Below, piece by piece: positions 1-8,346 of a DNA stretch of 64,000 nt. Every line of letters begins with the position of its first letter. Position 1 is the stretch's first letter. Position numbers and translations under genes: made by a program. The stretch is from NCBI GenBank assembly GCA_026645815.1, contig JAPKMR010000016.1:1-64000 (forward strand). Direction: 5' to 3'. Under the pieces are notes generated by a model. The model saw nothing but the letters and a program-made list of their open reading frames with translations, was not told where the DNA came from and made no database searches. Source of the DNA: Anaerolineae bacterium (GTDB lineage Bacteria; Chloroflexota; Anaerolineae; B4-G1; SLSP01).

Positions 1-372
<372 letters not shown>

Positions 373-434
373 TCCGTGATATGGAGTGTTTGGATTTCTG
401 GCAGGAAAGCCATAAGGTTATGTTTGGAGCGCAA

Positions 435-560
435 GGTTCCTTGGTGATAGGAGCGACGGGGACACACCTGGTCCCATCTCGAACCCAGCAGTTAAGCCCG
501 TCAGCGCCGATGGTACTGGGGGGGCAGCCCCCTGGGAGAGTAGGTCATTGCCAAGGAACC
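435..560 (+). rRNA. rrf: 5S ribosomal RNA
   Basis: This is a typical 5S rRNA. Helix I is formed by GGTTCCTTGG (435-444) and CCAAGGAACC (551-560). The conserved loop B/C region (CCATCTCGAACCCAGCAGTTAAG, 475-497) and the GGGAGAGTAGGTC segment are intact. The mature ends are probably one to three bases inside the coordinates given. It lies about 60 bases after the 23S gene and ends the rRNA operon. Confidence 0.93.
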
Positions 561-592
561 TTGTGTTTTTTTTAGGCTTTGTTCTGTATTCT

Positions 593-617
593 ACCCGGCT
601 CACGCCGGGTTTTTTCT
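593..617 (+). terminator. Rho-independent terminator of the rRNA operon
   Basis: The stem ACCCGGC/GCCGGGT with a TCAC loop (593-610) is followed by six T residues. It lies 32 bases after 5S on the same strand. Confidence 0.85.
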
Positions 618-671
618 TGTGCCGGGCTTATTCATTCACGGCTTCTGCTAAGCCGCCACGAATTACTCTCT

Positions 672-782
672 GTAATCACCGTTTAGCGTTCCCGCATTTG
701 CTACAACGCAATGGCGCGGGTGAATTTGTTTTCCTGAGGGTGTTTTTCGTTGGCGCGCGCAGCCTGCCAACGAAAAACACCC
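672..782. repeat. Palindromic repeat with degenerate B module (copy 1)
   Basis: Positions 738-782 form a palindrome (outer arm GGGTGTTTTTCGTTGGC) with one inner mismatch and a central GCA triloop (759-761) closed by C-G. Positions 672-737 are a diverged, reverse-oriented copy of the module found at 12366-12421, 12538-12593, 40725-40794 and 59707-59777 (compare GTTTAGCGTTCCCGC with GTTCAGCGTTCTCCCGC). Apart from the terminator, this repeat and the promoter region further on, I see no gene between 561 and 968. Confidence 0.7.
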
Positions 783-837
783 TAAAACCCCACCTCTAGA
801 CGCGCATCACGGACTATGACGAATGCTCGAATGGGTT

Positions 838-881
838 CTTAAGCTTCTCTTAAGCTCCTGTAGAGCTACTGTTAAGGACAT
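838..881 (+). promoter_or_regulatory. Four tandem 11-bp direct repeats (PhoB/OmpR-type operator candidate)
   Basis: The units are CTTAAGCTTCT (838-848), CTTAAGCTCCT (849-859), GTAGAGCTACT (860-870) and GTTAAGGACAT (871-881). Direct repeats with 11-bp spacing are the usual binding architecture of winged-helix OmpR/PhoB response regulators. The last unit overlaps the putative -35 box, as in activated Pho-type promoters. The regulator itself is not identified. Confidence 0.5.
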
Positions 882-903
882 GCCCGTGAAATTGTGGTAG
901 AGT
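875..903 (+). promoter_or_regulatory. Putative promoter of the gld-like ABC operon
   Basis: AGGACA (875-880), a 17-bp spacer and TAGAGT (898-903). The -35 is weak and is overlapped by the tandem 11-bp repeats, consistent with an activator-dependent promoter. It would give a leader of about 60 bases before the ATG at 969. Confidence 0.4.
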
Positions 904-968
904 GTAGGGTGGTTTTGGTGTGTCTGTCATCCAATGTTTCATCTTCTACACCACAAAGTGAGGTGTCT

Positions 969-1907
969 ATGATTGAAGTTAATGCTTTGACGAAATCTTA
1001 TGGGCCGATTGAGGCTTTGCGGGGAGCGTCCTTTCACATCGCCCGCGGCGAAATTGTCGGTTTGCTGGGTCCCAACGGGGCTGGCAAGACCACCATCCTC
1101 AAGATCCTCACCGGTTACTTGCAGCCGGATGAGGGCACAATACTCATCAATGGTTTGAATGCCCTTGAACACCCTCGAGAGATCCAGGCGCAAATCGGAT
1201 ACCTGCCGGAGACCGCGCCATTGTATCCGGAATTGACTGTGCAGTCCTACCTGCAGTTGATGGCGGACCTGCGGCAGATTCCTGAAGAGCGGCAACGCGA
1301 GTGTTTTTCCACCGCGGTTTATGCGACCGGCTTACAGGGACATCTGACGCGTCCTATCGGGCAGCTGAGCCGGGGTTTTCGGCAGCGGGTTGGATTGGCG
1401 CAGGCCATCATGCATGAGCCTCAGATTCTGATCCTGGATGAGCCTACCGTGGGCCTCGATCCCACGCAGATTGTTGAAATCCGGCAGCTCATTCGCCGCC
1501 TGGCGCAGCACACAACGGTGCTTTTCTCCACCCATATCCTTTCCGAAGTGGAAACGCTCTGTGATCGCGCCATTATCCTGATGAATGGTGAGGTGCGCGC
1601 CGACGCACGTCTGGCAGACCTGGCTGCGACATCGAATGCGGTCATGGTGCTTTCGAATGCAGTCGTGGATGCCCCTGCAGCTCTACGGAGCCTGGAGGGC
1701 GTTCGCGCCGTCGAGACTTTCCGCAGCGATGATGGCTTCCCTGCCTACCGTATACTGGGCGATTCAGCGGCCGGAGCCGACCTCTGTCCCGTGATCTATG
1801 ACCTGGCGCGTTCTCGCCAATGGGCACTCCGTGAACTGCGGCGCGATGTCCGCACGCTTGAAACGGTCTTCAATGAATTGGCGACGCACGCGGAGGTGGC
1901 GGCATGA
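969..1907 (+). CDS. ABC transporter ATP-binding protein (GldA-type)
   Basis: Cytoplasmic ATPase subunit of an ABC-2-type exporter. Walker A GPNGAGKTT lies at about residues 34-42, the signature LSRGFRQRVG near 134-143 and Walker B LILDEPT just after it, followed by the H-loop in STHILSE. The C-terminal 90 residues are the accessory domain usual in this subfamily. I chose ATG 969 because it follows a GAGGTG ribosome site and starts the fold directly (MIEVNALTKSYG); the open frame continues to 894 but that part has no family match. It overlaps the downstream permease by 4 bases, so translation is probably coupled. Substrate is unknown; GldA is known from the Bacteroidetes gliding system, but homologues occur widely. 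Confidence 0.9.
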   Translation: MIEVNALTKSYGPIEALRGASFHIARGEIVGLLGPNGAGKTTILKILTGYLQPDEGTILINGLNALEHPREIQAQIGYLPETAPLYPELTVQSYLQLMADLRQIPEERQRECFSTAVYATGLQGHLTRPIGQLSRGFRQRVGLAQAIMHEPQILILDEPTVGLDPTQIVEIRQLIRRLAQHTTVLFSTHILSEVETLCDRAIILMNGEVRADARLADLAATSNAVMVLSNAVVDAPAALRSLEGVRAVETFRSDDGFPAYRILGDSAAGADLCPVIYDLARSRQWALRELRRDVRTLETVFNELATHAEVAA

Positions 1908-4855
1908 ATCAGATTCTTGCAATTACGCGTAAAGAACTGCGTGGCTATTTTGGGTCGCCAATGGCGATTATCTTCATCGGCGCCTTTTTGGCTGCAACTC
2001 TCTTCACATTCTTTTGGGTGGCGGCATTTTTCTCGCGTGGCATTGCGGATGTGCGCCCATTGTTTCAGTGGACGCCGGTATTGCTGATTTTCCTGGTAGC
2101 AGCTTTGACCATGCGGCAGTGGAGCGAGGAGCAGCGCGCGGGAACGCTCGAAATCCTTCTCACCCTACCCGTTTCCACGGCACAACTTGTTCTGGGAAAA
2201 TTCCTGGCGGTGGTGGCGTTGGTCGCCCTGGCGTTAGCTTTGACCCTCTTCCTGCCGCTGACGGTGGCGTTACTGGGAAACCTGGATTGGGGCCCAGTCT
2301 TCGGGGGCTACCTCGCTTCGATTTTGCTTGCAGCAGCTTACGCCGCGATTGGCCTGGCGATTTCCTCGCGCACGGATAACCAGATTGTCGCCCTTATTTC
2401 CACGGTCCTGCTCTGTGGGGTGCTGTATCTGGTAGGCTCCGCTGGCGTAACCAACTTTGTGGGACAAACTGCTGGGGAGATTCTGCGCGCAATCGGTGTG
2501 GGGAGCCGTTTTGAGAGCATCCAACGGGGCGTGGTAGACCTGCGGGATTTGCTCTACTACGTGACTCTCACGGGCATCTTCCTGGTGCTCAATGTGCTCT
2601 CGCTCAAGATGAAGAGCTGGAGCCATGGTGAACGCACCCGGCAGCAGCGCACCGCGCTCAAACTCACTTCGGCTTTGTTGGTCGCCAACCTGGTGTTGTC
2701 GAACGTGTGGGCGTACCCGCTCACCGGGCTGCGGGTGGACCTCACCGAACAGCGTGAATTCAGCCTGTCTCAGGCGACGCGCGACCTGTTGAGCAATCTC
2801 CAGGAACCGTTGTTGATTCGTGGCTATTTCAGCGCCAAGACACACCCACTTCTTGCCCCCCTGGTGCCTACAGTGCGCGATATGCTGCGTGAGTATGAGA
2901 TTGCCTCACGCGGAATGGTGCAGCTGGAGATCATTGACCCGGTTGAGGACCCCGACAAGGAAGCGGAAGCCAACCAGGTCTATGGCATTCAACCTTCGCC
3001 ATTTCAGATTGCGGACCGGTATGAAACCTCGGTGATCAATGCTTATTTCGATATCCTCATCCGCTATGGCGATCAGAGCCAGGTGCTGAACTTCGGAGAT
3101 TTGATCGAGGTGCAACAGGACGCTGCTGGATCGGTGCAGGTTAACCTACGCAATCTGGAGTATGACCTTACCAGCACCATCAAGAAGACGGTCTACGGAT
3201 TCCAGAGTATTGATGCGGTCTTGGCGACGTTGGGCGAACCGGCAACGCTGACCTTGTATGTGACAGAATCTACTGTGCCTGCGGCGTTGGCTGATGTCCC
3301 CGAGACGATTCGCCGCGTCGCGGAGGAAATGGCAGCGCGCTCTGATGGGAAATTCGTGTTCCGTACCGTAGATCCTACCGCTGCGGAAAGCGGCGTCACC
3401 CAGCAGCAACTCTATGAGACCTACGGGATTCAACCTTATAGCGCTTCGCTGTTCTCTTCCGAAACCTACTATCTTTCGATGCTGCTGGAGGCTGGAGATT
3501 CAGCTGGTCCCGTCTATCCTTCTGGCGATTTGAGTGAGGCTGATATCCGCACCACCATCGAATCCGCCCTCAAGCGGGCATCCAGCGGCTTCCTCAAAGT
3601 GGTCGGTTTATGGGTGCCTTCTACGGCTCCTACCACGGATATGTACGGGCAGCAGCAACAGCCGCTGCAGAGCTGGGAAGCCTTGACGCAGGCGTTGGGA
3701 CAAGAGTATGAGGTCCGCACACTTGACCTGAGTACAGGTCAGGTCCCGGCTGATGTGGATGTTCTGGTTCTGATCGCGCCGGAAAATTGGGGTGATAAAG
3801 AGCGCTACGCCGTGGACCAATACCTCATGCGCGGCGGCGCTGTGGTGGTGGCGAGTGGTTCGTACAAAATCGCTTTGGATCAATGGACGGGCGGTTTGGT
3901 CGCACAGCCTTTGATGGCGGGCGTCGCACCGTTGCTCGAGCATTATGGCGTGCAGGTGGAACCTGCCCTGGTGTTGGATACCCGCAACGAACCTTTCCCG
4001 GTGGCGGTCAATCGCACGGTCAGTGGTTTCCAGGTACAGGAGATTCAGGCTGTTGCCTATCCTTTCTTTGTAGATGTGCGCAACGATGCCATGGCAGCGG
4101 ACCATCCTGTGGTTTCCAACCTTCCTGCTGTGACGTTGAACTGGGCTTCACCTCTGGTGCTTGATGCTGCGAGGGCTGCTGAGCGGGAAGTGACCGTGTT
4201 ACTGCAATCCACCGAGGATTCCTGGAAACTGAGCGGTGATGCCACGATGGTGGGCGCTGCGCCCAACATCCAACCGGATTTCGACACCTATTCTGAATTG
4301 GGATTTGCGGCAGGCGATTCGCTGCAGAGCTATCCCTTAGCCGCTGTCATCCAGGGAACGTTTGAGAGCGCCTTTAGTGGCATGCCCTCACCGCTGGAAT
4401 CCACGGAGACTCTAACCACTACCACCGCAGCAGCTCCAACGGCAGGGACGATTGAAGCCTCCCCCGAAGGTGCGCGCCTGGTGGTTATCGGTAGCTCTGA
4501 GTTCCTGGATGATCTTGTTTTCAATCTCTCCTCACGGTTATCGGGCGAACGCTATCTGAACAGTATCAAACTGCTGCAGAATGCGATTGCCTGGGCTACA
4601 GAGGACCTGGACCTGCTGACAATTCGCACCCGTGGCACCTCGGTGCGCGTGTTGGCGCCGCTTACTGATCGAGGACGCTCCATGGCGGAAGCTGCCAACT
4701 ATGTCCTGGCTTTCCTGGCGCTGATTCTGCTGGGTGTGGTGTGGAGCGTTCGTTTGCGGAACGAGAAGCCGGTGGAATTGCTGCCTGCTCATGAGTTGAA
4801 CCTCAAAGAGGTGCGGTTGCCAAGTGTGAACGACAAAGAGGAGGTGGAAGCATGA
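1904..4855 (+). CDS. ABC-2 permease fused to GldG-type periplasmic domain
   Basis: A 983-residue membrane protein combining two usually separate subunits. Residues 1 to about 240 form an ABC-2 permease of roughly six helices (GldF-like). A further helix lies near 250-270, then a large extracytoplasmic ABC_transp_aux/GldG domain of about 650 residues, and a last membrane helix near 920-945 before a short cytoplasmic tail. The first residues read straight into the permease and overlap the ATPase stop by 4 bases; the end overlaps the next gene by 4 bases. These overlaps mark a tight three-gene operon. Transported substrate and any motility role are not predictable from sequence. Confidence 0.85.
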   Translation: MNQILAITRKELRGYFGSPMAIIFIGAFLAATLFTFFWVAAFFSRGIADVRPLFQWTPVLLIFLVAALTMRQWSEEQRAGTLEILLTLPVSTAQLVLGKFLAVVALVALALALTLFLPLTVALLGNLDWGPVFGGYLASILLAAAYAAIGLAISSRTDNQIVALISTVLLCGVLYLVGSAGVTNFVGQTAGEILRAIGVGSRFESIQRGVVDLRDLLYYVTLTGIFLVLNVLSLKMKSWSHGERTRQQRTALKLTSALLVANLVLSNVWAYPLTGLRVDLTEQREFSLSQATRDLLSNLQEPLLIRGYFSAKTHPLLAPLVPTVRDMLREYEIASRGMVQLEIIDPVEDPDKEAEANQVYGIQPSPFQIADRYETSVINAYFDILIRYGDQSQVLNFGDLIEVQQDAAGSVQVNLRNLEYDLTSTIKKTVYGFQSIDAVLATLGEPATLTLYVTESTVPAALADVPETIRRVAEEMAARSDGKFVFRTVDPTAAESGVTQQQLYETYGIQPYSASLFSSETYYLSMLLEAGDSAGPVYPSGDLSEADIRTTIESALKRASSGFLKVVGLWVPSTAPTTDMYGQQQQPLQSWEALTQALGQEYEVRTLDLSTGQVPADVDVLVLIAPENWGDKERYAVDQYLMRGGAVVVASGSYKIALDQWTGGLVAQPLMAGVAPLLEHYGVQVEPALVLDTRNEPFPVAVNRTVSGFQVQEIQAVAYPFFVDVRNDAMAADHPVVSNLPAVTLNWASPLVLDAARAAEREVTVLLQSTEDSWKLSGDATMVGAAPNIQPDFDTYSELGFAAGDSLQSYPLAAVIQGTFESAFSGMPSPLESTETLTTTTAAAPTAGTIEASPEGARLVVIGSSEFLDDLVFNLSSRLSGERYLNSIKLLQNAIAWATEDLDLLTIRTRGTSVRVLAPLTDRGRSMAEAANYVLAFLALILLGVVWSVRLRNEKPVELLPAHELNLKEVRLPSVNDKEEVEA

Positions 4856-5811
4856 AACGCCATCAACAGATTCTAGCAGTTTTGCTCCTGGTGCAGCTGG
4901 CGTTGATTGCCGTAGTTTTCTGGCCCCGGTCTGCGGCAACAGGCGGTGGCGAACAGGCATTTCCCGATCTTACTGTGGATGACATCGTCTCCTTGCGGAT
5001 CATGGATGATACCGGGCAATCGGTTTACCTGCGTCGCTCCGGTGAGGATTGGGTTTTGCCGGACGCGGGGGACTATCCTGGTAACAATGGGACGATCACG
5101 CCGCTGCTGGAAAAACTCGTTGGACTGACCAGTGACCGGTTGGTGACGCGTACCGAAGCCAGTCATCAGCGCCTGCAAGTGGCGAAGGACAATTTTGTCC
5201 GGCAGTTGACGTTGGAGCTGGCAGATGGCTCTTTCCAAATTCTGTACCTGGGGTCGGCGCCGCAGTATACCACCACGCACTTCCGGGTGGAAGGGCAGGA
5301 CGAAACTTACCTCACGAGCGCTCTGACCACCTGGGAATTGAACACACGTTTGGCATCCTGGGTGGAGGCGAGCTATTCTAGCCTTCCGTTGGATTCGCTT
5401 ACTGAGGTGACTCTGGAGAACGCGAACGGCACGTTTGTTTTTGTGCCCTTATCGGTCGCGGCTGAAGGGGGCACGACGACTCAGGAATGGACTCTGCAAG
5501 GGCTGAATACCGGCGAAACGGCTAACGCTGCCAAGATTCGCACGACCGTTAACCAGGCAGCTTCGGTGGTGGTGACAAATCCTTTGGGCAAAACCGAATC
5601 ACCTGATTATGGTATGGAATCACCGAGTGCCGTGATTGTTCTGAAAACCGCAGATCAAACAGTGACCTTGACGGTTGGCGCCCAGATTGCAAGTGGCAAC
5701 TATGTGCTCAAAGGCTCAGACTCGCCGTACTTCATTGAGGTAAGCGCCTACTCCATCGAGAGCCTTGTCGGAGGAACGCGCGCAGATTTTATCACTGCGC
5801 CGGCGCCTTAA
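4852..5811 (+). CDS. DUF4340 membrane-anchored protein
   Basis: A 319-residue protein with one N-terminal membrane anchor (residues about 7-24, LAVLLLVQLALIAVVFW) and an extracytoplasmic region made of repeated beta-rich modules, as in DUF4340 proteins. Proteins of this family are commonly encoded next to GldA/GldFG-type transporters, as here, and probably form an accessory part of that complex. The ATG overlaps the permease stop (ATGA), indicating coupled translation. No catalytic residues are recognisable. A strong hairpin follows, so the operon likely ends here. Confidence 0.8.
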   Translation: MKRHQQILAVLLLVQLALIAVVFWPRSAATGGGEQAFPDLTVDDIVSLRIMDDTGQSVYLRRSGEDWVLPDAGDYPGNNGTITPLLEKLVGLTSDRLVTRTEASHQRLQVAKDNFVRQLTLELADGSFQILYLGSAPQYTTTHFRVEGQDETYLTSALTTWELNTRLASWVEASYSSLPLDSLTEVTLENANGTFVFVPLSVAAEGGTTTQEWTLQGLNTGETANAAKIRTTVNQAASVVVTNPLGKTESPDYGMESPSAVIVLKTADQTVTLTVGAQIASGNYVLKGSDSPYFIEVSAYSIESLVGGTRADFITAPAP

Positions 5812-5828
5812 CCCGCAACACTTCAACT

Positions 5829-5870
5829 ACGTCGCCGCCTTCAATCGAAGGCGGCGACGTTCTTTCCCTG
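5829..5870 (+). terminator. Terminator after the gld-like operon
   Basis: A perfect 14-bp stem (ACGTCGCCGCCTTC / GAAGGCGGCGACGT, 5829-5860) with an AATC loop is followed by TCTTTCCC. The T tract is poor, but the position, 18 bases after the last stop, fits a terminator. Confidence 0.6.
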
Positions 5871-5973
5871 GCACTTCGCAATAACTTGCGATCCAACCGA
5901 GAACTGAAAAACACCCGATTCTTTTGACCCCCAGATTACAAGAACCGATAGAGATCAATTTCCGGACATTTAC

Positions 5974-6849
5974 CTAGAGATAAACGCCAACACCATTGCC
6001 TTCTGTGTAGAAAATCAGGCCGATGGCGCTGGGACCGCCGTGTGTCCCCAAGACCGGCGACAGAAACCCGGTGGTGATTTCTTGGGGTCGAATTTGCTCA
6101 TTGATCATATCGAGTAACTGGGGAATATCGGGATCTCCTGGCGTGTGCATCACTGCCAGTTCCGCGGGATGCCGTCCTGCCAGGCGCTTTAGCGCTTCGG
6201 CTACCAGCGCTTCCAGCGATTTACGCCGGCTACGCGCCTTGCCCAGGGCATCTATTTTGCCACCCTCCATGGTGAGCATGGGCTTGAAGTTGAGTAGTGT
6301 GCCCAGCAATCGCGCCGCCCCGCCGATGCGACCGCCACGGTGCAGGTATTCCAGGGTATTTAGCGCGATGAGCAACTCCATCCGCGAGCGCACTTTCGCT
6401 ACCGTCTGCAGGATCTCTTCTACGGAAGCCCCCGCCTGATTTGCGCGTGCTGCAACCAGAGCTTGAAAGCCTACTCCCATCGAAACTGAGCGTGAATCGT
6501 GCAGCTCGATGCGTAGATCGGGTAACTCGGCTTTAGCTTGAATGGCTGAAGCTAAAGTCCCGCTGAGCAGCGAGGAAAGGAAGACTCCCACAATGGTATC
6601 AGCCTGGTAACGTTCGGCGACTTGCTGGAAGAATGTCATAAAGTCGCCCACGGAAGGCTGTGAGGTCATGGGGAAGTCCTTACGTTCCTGCAGCATCCTG
6701 TAAAACGTTGGGATGTCGAGAGTGACTCCATCCAGGTAGGTTTCCTCCCCCCAGTGAACATTGAGGGGGATGATCGAAAGATCGTGTGCCTGCGCCAGTT
6801 CTGGCGTCAGGTCCGCAGTGCTATCTGTGACTACCGCAATCCGTCCCAT
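5974..6849 (-). CDS. DegV family fatty-acid-binding protein
   Basis: A 291-residue DegV/EDD-fold protein. The N-terminus IAVVTDSTADLTPELA is the family signature, and TSQPSVGDF (about 69-77) plus the SRSVSMGVG loop are the usual lipid-contacting elements. Family members bind a fatty acid; in Firmicutes homologues present it to the FakA kinase, but no fakA is seen nearby. I chose ATG 6849 because AAAGGAGC lies 7 bases upstream; the open frame extends to 6939 without similarity. Transcribed divergently from the sigma factor gene at 7069. Confidence 0.9.
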   Translation of the reverse strand: MGRIAVVTDSTADLTPELAQAHDLSIIPLNVHWGEETYLDGVTLDIPTFYRMLQERKDFPMTSQPSVGDFMTFFQQVAERYQADTIVGVFLSSLLSGTLASAIQAKAELPDLRIELHDSRSVSMGVGFQALVAARANQAGASVEEILQTVAKVRSRMELLIALNTLEYLHRGGRIGGAARLLGTLLNFKPMLTMEGGKIDALGKARSRRKSLEALVAEALKRLAGRHPAELAVMHTPGDPDIPQLLDMINEQIRPQEITTGFLSPVLGTHGGPSAIGLIFYTEGNGVGVYL

Positions 6850-7025
6850 GCTATAGCTCCTTTCTGAGTAGGGATAGGTTGGTCCCTTCTGTTTGTATAA
6901 CCCCACTCTGTGCCAAAAGTTACGGTTAATGGTCTGCATCTATCTGCAAAGTGATCCTTCGTGTACACAATTCCCACGTAACTTCCAGTAGCCTCCGGTG
7001 TTGTAAATTACAGCCGCAGCTCTGT

Positions 7026-7054
7026 TTTCTTTCGAATCCCCTCGATGGTATAAT
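7026..7054 (+). promoter_or_regulatory. Promoter of the ECF sigma gene
   Basis: A perfect -10 TATAAT (7049-7054) lies 14 bases before the ATG. The -35 (TTTCTT, 7026-7031) is weak. This looks like a housekeeping-sigma promoter, not an autoregulated ECF promoter. Confidence 0.55.
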
Positions 7055-7068
7055 CTAAGCCAGGGGGA

Positions 7069-7641
7069 ATGATGGAGAACACGGATGAAGGCTTGTTGAT
7101 CGAAAGGGCGCGGCATGATCCGGAAGCTTTCGGTGAACTCTACCGGCGCTATGTGACACGCATTTATCGCTATCACTATCGCCATCTCGGGAATCACACG
7201 GAGGCAGAGGACCTGACCTCGCGCACGTTCTTTCAGGCTTTGCGGGCAATCCATCGCTACCAGTCGCAGAGTGGCACATTTCAGGCATGGCTTTTTCGAA
7301 TTGCGCACAACTTGATGGCGAATTTCTACCGGGATCAAAGCCGTCATCCCAGCGTGGGTCTGGATGTAATGACCGTTTCGCATTCTTTGGGGATGAACCA
7401 ACCTGATCGCATTGAGATAGCTGAGGCTAATCAGCAACTATTAGTTGCGCTGGCAGCGCTACCAGAAGAGCGCAAGACTTTGATTTTCTTGAAATTCGTT
7501 GAGCAGCTGTCGAATGCCGAAATTGCCGTCATTTTGGGGAAAACCGAGGGCGCCATCAAGGCTTTATACAATCGCACATTGATCAGTTTGCGGCGCGCGC
7601 TGTCAGAAGGAGAGCCTCATGCGAACACGAACCGGGGATGA
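7069..7641 (+). CDS. ECF-type RNA polymerase sigma factor
   Basis: A 190-residue sigma-70-family protein with region 2 (about residues 15-85, including FQAWLFRIAHNLMANFYRD) and region 4 (about 125-180, with the helix-turn-helix LSNAEIAVILGKTEGAIKAL). Regions 1 and 3 are absent, as in extracytoplasmic-function sigma factors. A GGGGGA ribosome site precedes ATG 7069; ATG 7072 is an equal alternative. The stop lies inside the next gene (23-base overlap), whose product has a membrane helix and may be its regulator. Confidence 0.88.
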   Translation: MMENTDEGLLIERARHDPEAFGELYRRYVTRIYRYHYRHLGNHTEAEDLTSRTFFQALRAIHRYQSQSGTFQAWLFRIAHNLMANFYRDQSRHPSVGLDVMTVSHSLGMNQPDRIEIAEANQQLLVALAALPEERKTLIFLKFVEQLSNAEIAVILGKTEGAIKALYNRTLISLRRALSEGEPHANTNRG

Positions 7642-7981
7642 GTATATTCTGCTGGAAGACTCTGGTACTGAGACGGCTTTGCCGCCCGTTCAGCAGCAGC
7701 ACCTGGAGGCTGCATTGCTCGCCACCTTGCAAGCGCCATCGTTATGGGATACTCCATCGCCGGCGTTTGTCTCCGCTTTGCAGCGTGACTTGGTGCTTGC
7801 GGCAAAGCGCCGGCAGCGCATACTACATTGGCTTGGAGCAGCGGGTGGGGGAGTCCTCTCGCTGATTGGTGGCGCGTTAGTCTGGTACCTCTGGCGCAGG
7901 CAGGAGGAACGTCCTGTGGCCCCGCGTAAACCGGTTTCCCCTGCCCGCAGTGCCCACATCTGGCGCCGCCAACCGGCATAA
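7619..7981 (+). CDS. Small single-pass membrane protein, possible sigma partner
   Basis: A 120-residue protein of unknown family with a soluble N-terminal half, one membrane segment near residues 72-92 (GAAGGGVLSLIGGALVWYLW) and a basic C-terminal tail. It overlaps the ECF sigma gene by 23 bases and starts at an ATG with AGGAGAG upstream, so the two are co-translated. This is the layout of ECF sigma/anti-sigma pairs, but no zinc-binding ZAS motif is present, so the anti-sigma role is inference. The last 22 codons plus stop are duplicated in frame just downstream (see repeat at 7912). Confidence 0.6.
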   Translation: MRTRTGDEYILLEDSGTETALPPVQQQHLEAALLATLQAPSLWDTPSPAFVSALQRDLVLAAKRRQRILHWLGAAGGGVLSLIGGALVWYLWRRQEERPVAPRKPVSPARSAHIWRRQPA

Positions 7982-8065
7982 TTGCAGCCGCAAAATCCTG
8001 TGGTCCCGCGTGGGTTGGTTTCCCCTGCCCGCAGTGCCCGCCTCTGGCGCCGCCAACCGGCATAA
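7912..8065 (+). repeat. In-frame 84-bp tandem duplication of a gene 3' end
   Basis: Positions 7912-7981 and 7996-8065 are nearly identical (both contain TTTCCCCTGCCCGCAGTGCC and end GCCGCCAACCGGCATAA). The period is 84 bp, i.e. 28 codons, so copy 2 stays in frame after the stop and ends with its own stop (tails PARSAHIWRRQPA and PARSARLWRRQPA). A weaker third trace follows to about 8095. Confidence 0.8.
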
Positions 8066-8121
8066 GCGAGCCTCGCAAAACCCGTAAATTCTCCCCCGCC
8101 AGCACTGAACACTTTCTGAAT

Positions 8122-8284
8122 GGGTGCGTTTCAACTTTGGGGTAAAAGCAAGACGGATATCATGCAAATGCCTTTTCTTTGAGTGATTTTTTGCGGCGTG
8201 GCGCAGCCACGCCGCAAAAAATCACTTTTCTAACACGCCCCGTAAGGGCGTTTGAGATTGCCGCCCCCATTTTGAAACGCACCC
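8122..8284. mobile_element. MITE, 163 bp, with 12-bp terminal inverted repeats and 8-bp target duplication
   Basis: The termini are GGGTGCGTTTCA (8122-8133) and TGAAACGCACCC (8273-8284), a perfect 12-bp inverted repeat. The element is flanked by TTCTGAAT at 8114-8121 and 8285-8292, a perfect 8-bp direct duplication. The centre holds a perfect 45-bp palindrome (8182-8226, 21-bp arms, GCA triloop). It has no coding capacity. The same element occurs at 46211-46371, a diverged copy at 40803-40944 and a half copy at 55755-55862. The insertion sits just upstream of the promoter for the gene at 8347. Confidence 0.85.
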
Positions 8285-8301
8285 TTCTGAATTGACATTT
8301 T

Positions 8302-8329
8302 TTGCATGCCACCAAACTTGCGCTATACT
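8302..8329 (+). promoter_or_regulatory. Putative promoter for 8347 gene
   Basis: TTGCAT (8302-8307), a 16-bp spacer and TATACT (8324-8329), with a short leader containing GAAGGGG before the start codons at 8347/8353. It begins 10 bp after the MITE target duplication. Confidence 0.55.
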
Positions 8330-8346
8330 GACATCATGAAGGGGCG

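Noticed and set aside
548-799. Short open frame of 83 codons after the rRNA operon
   Set aside because: It crosses the rRNA terminator and a palindromic repeat, has no ribosome site and no similarity.
6530-6560. Inverted repeat CTTTAGCTT/AAGCTAAAG
   Set aside because: It lies inside the degV coding region and encodes ordinary family residues.
7617-8105. Minus-strand open frames with repeated MPVGGAR..GHCGQGKP units
   Set aside because: They arise from the 84-bp duplication read backwards; the sigma/partner overlap and ribosome sites support the plus strand.
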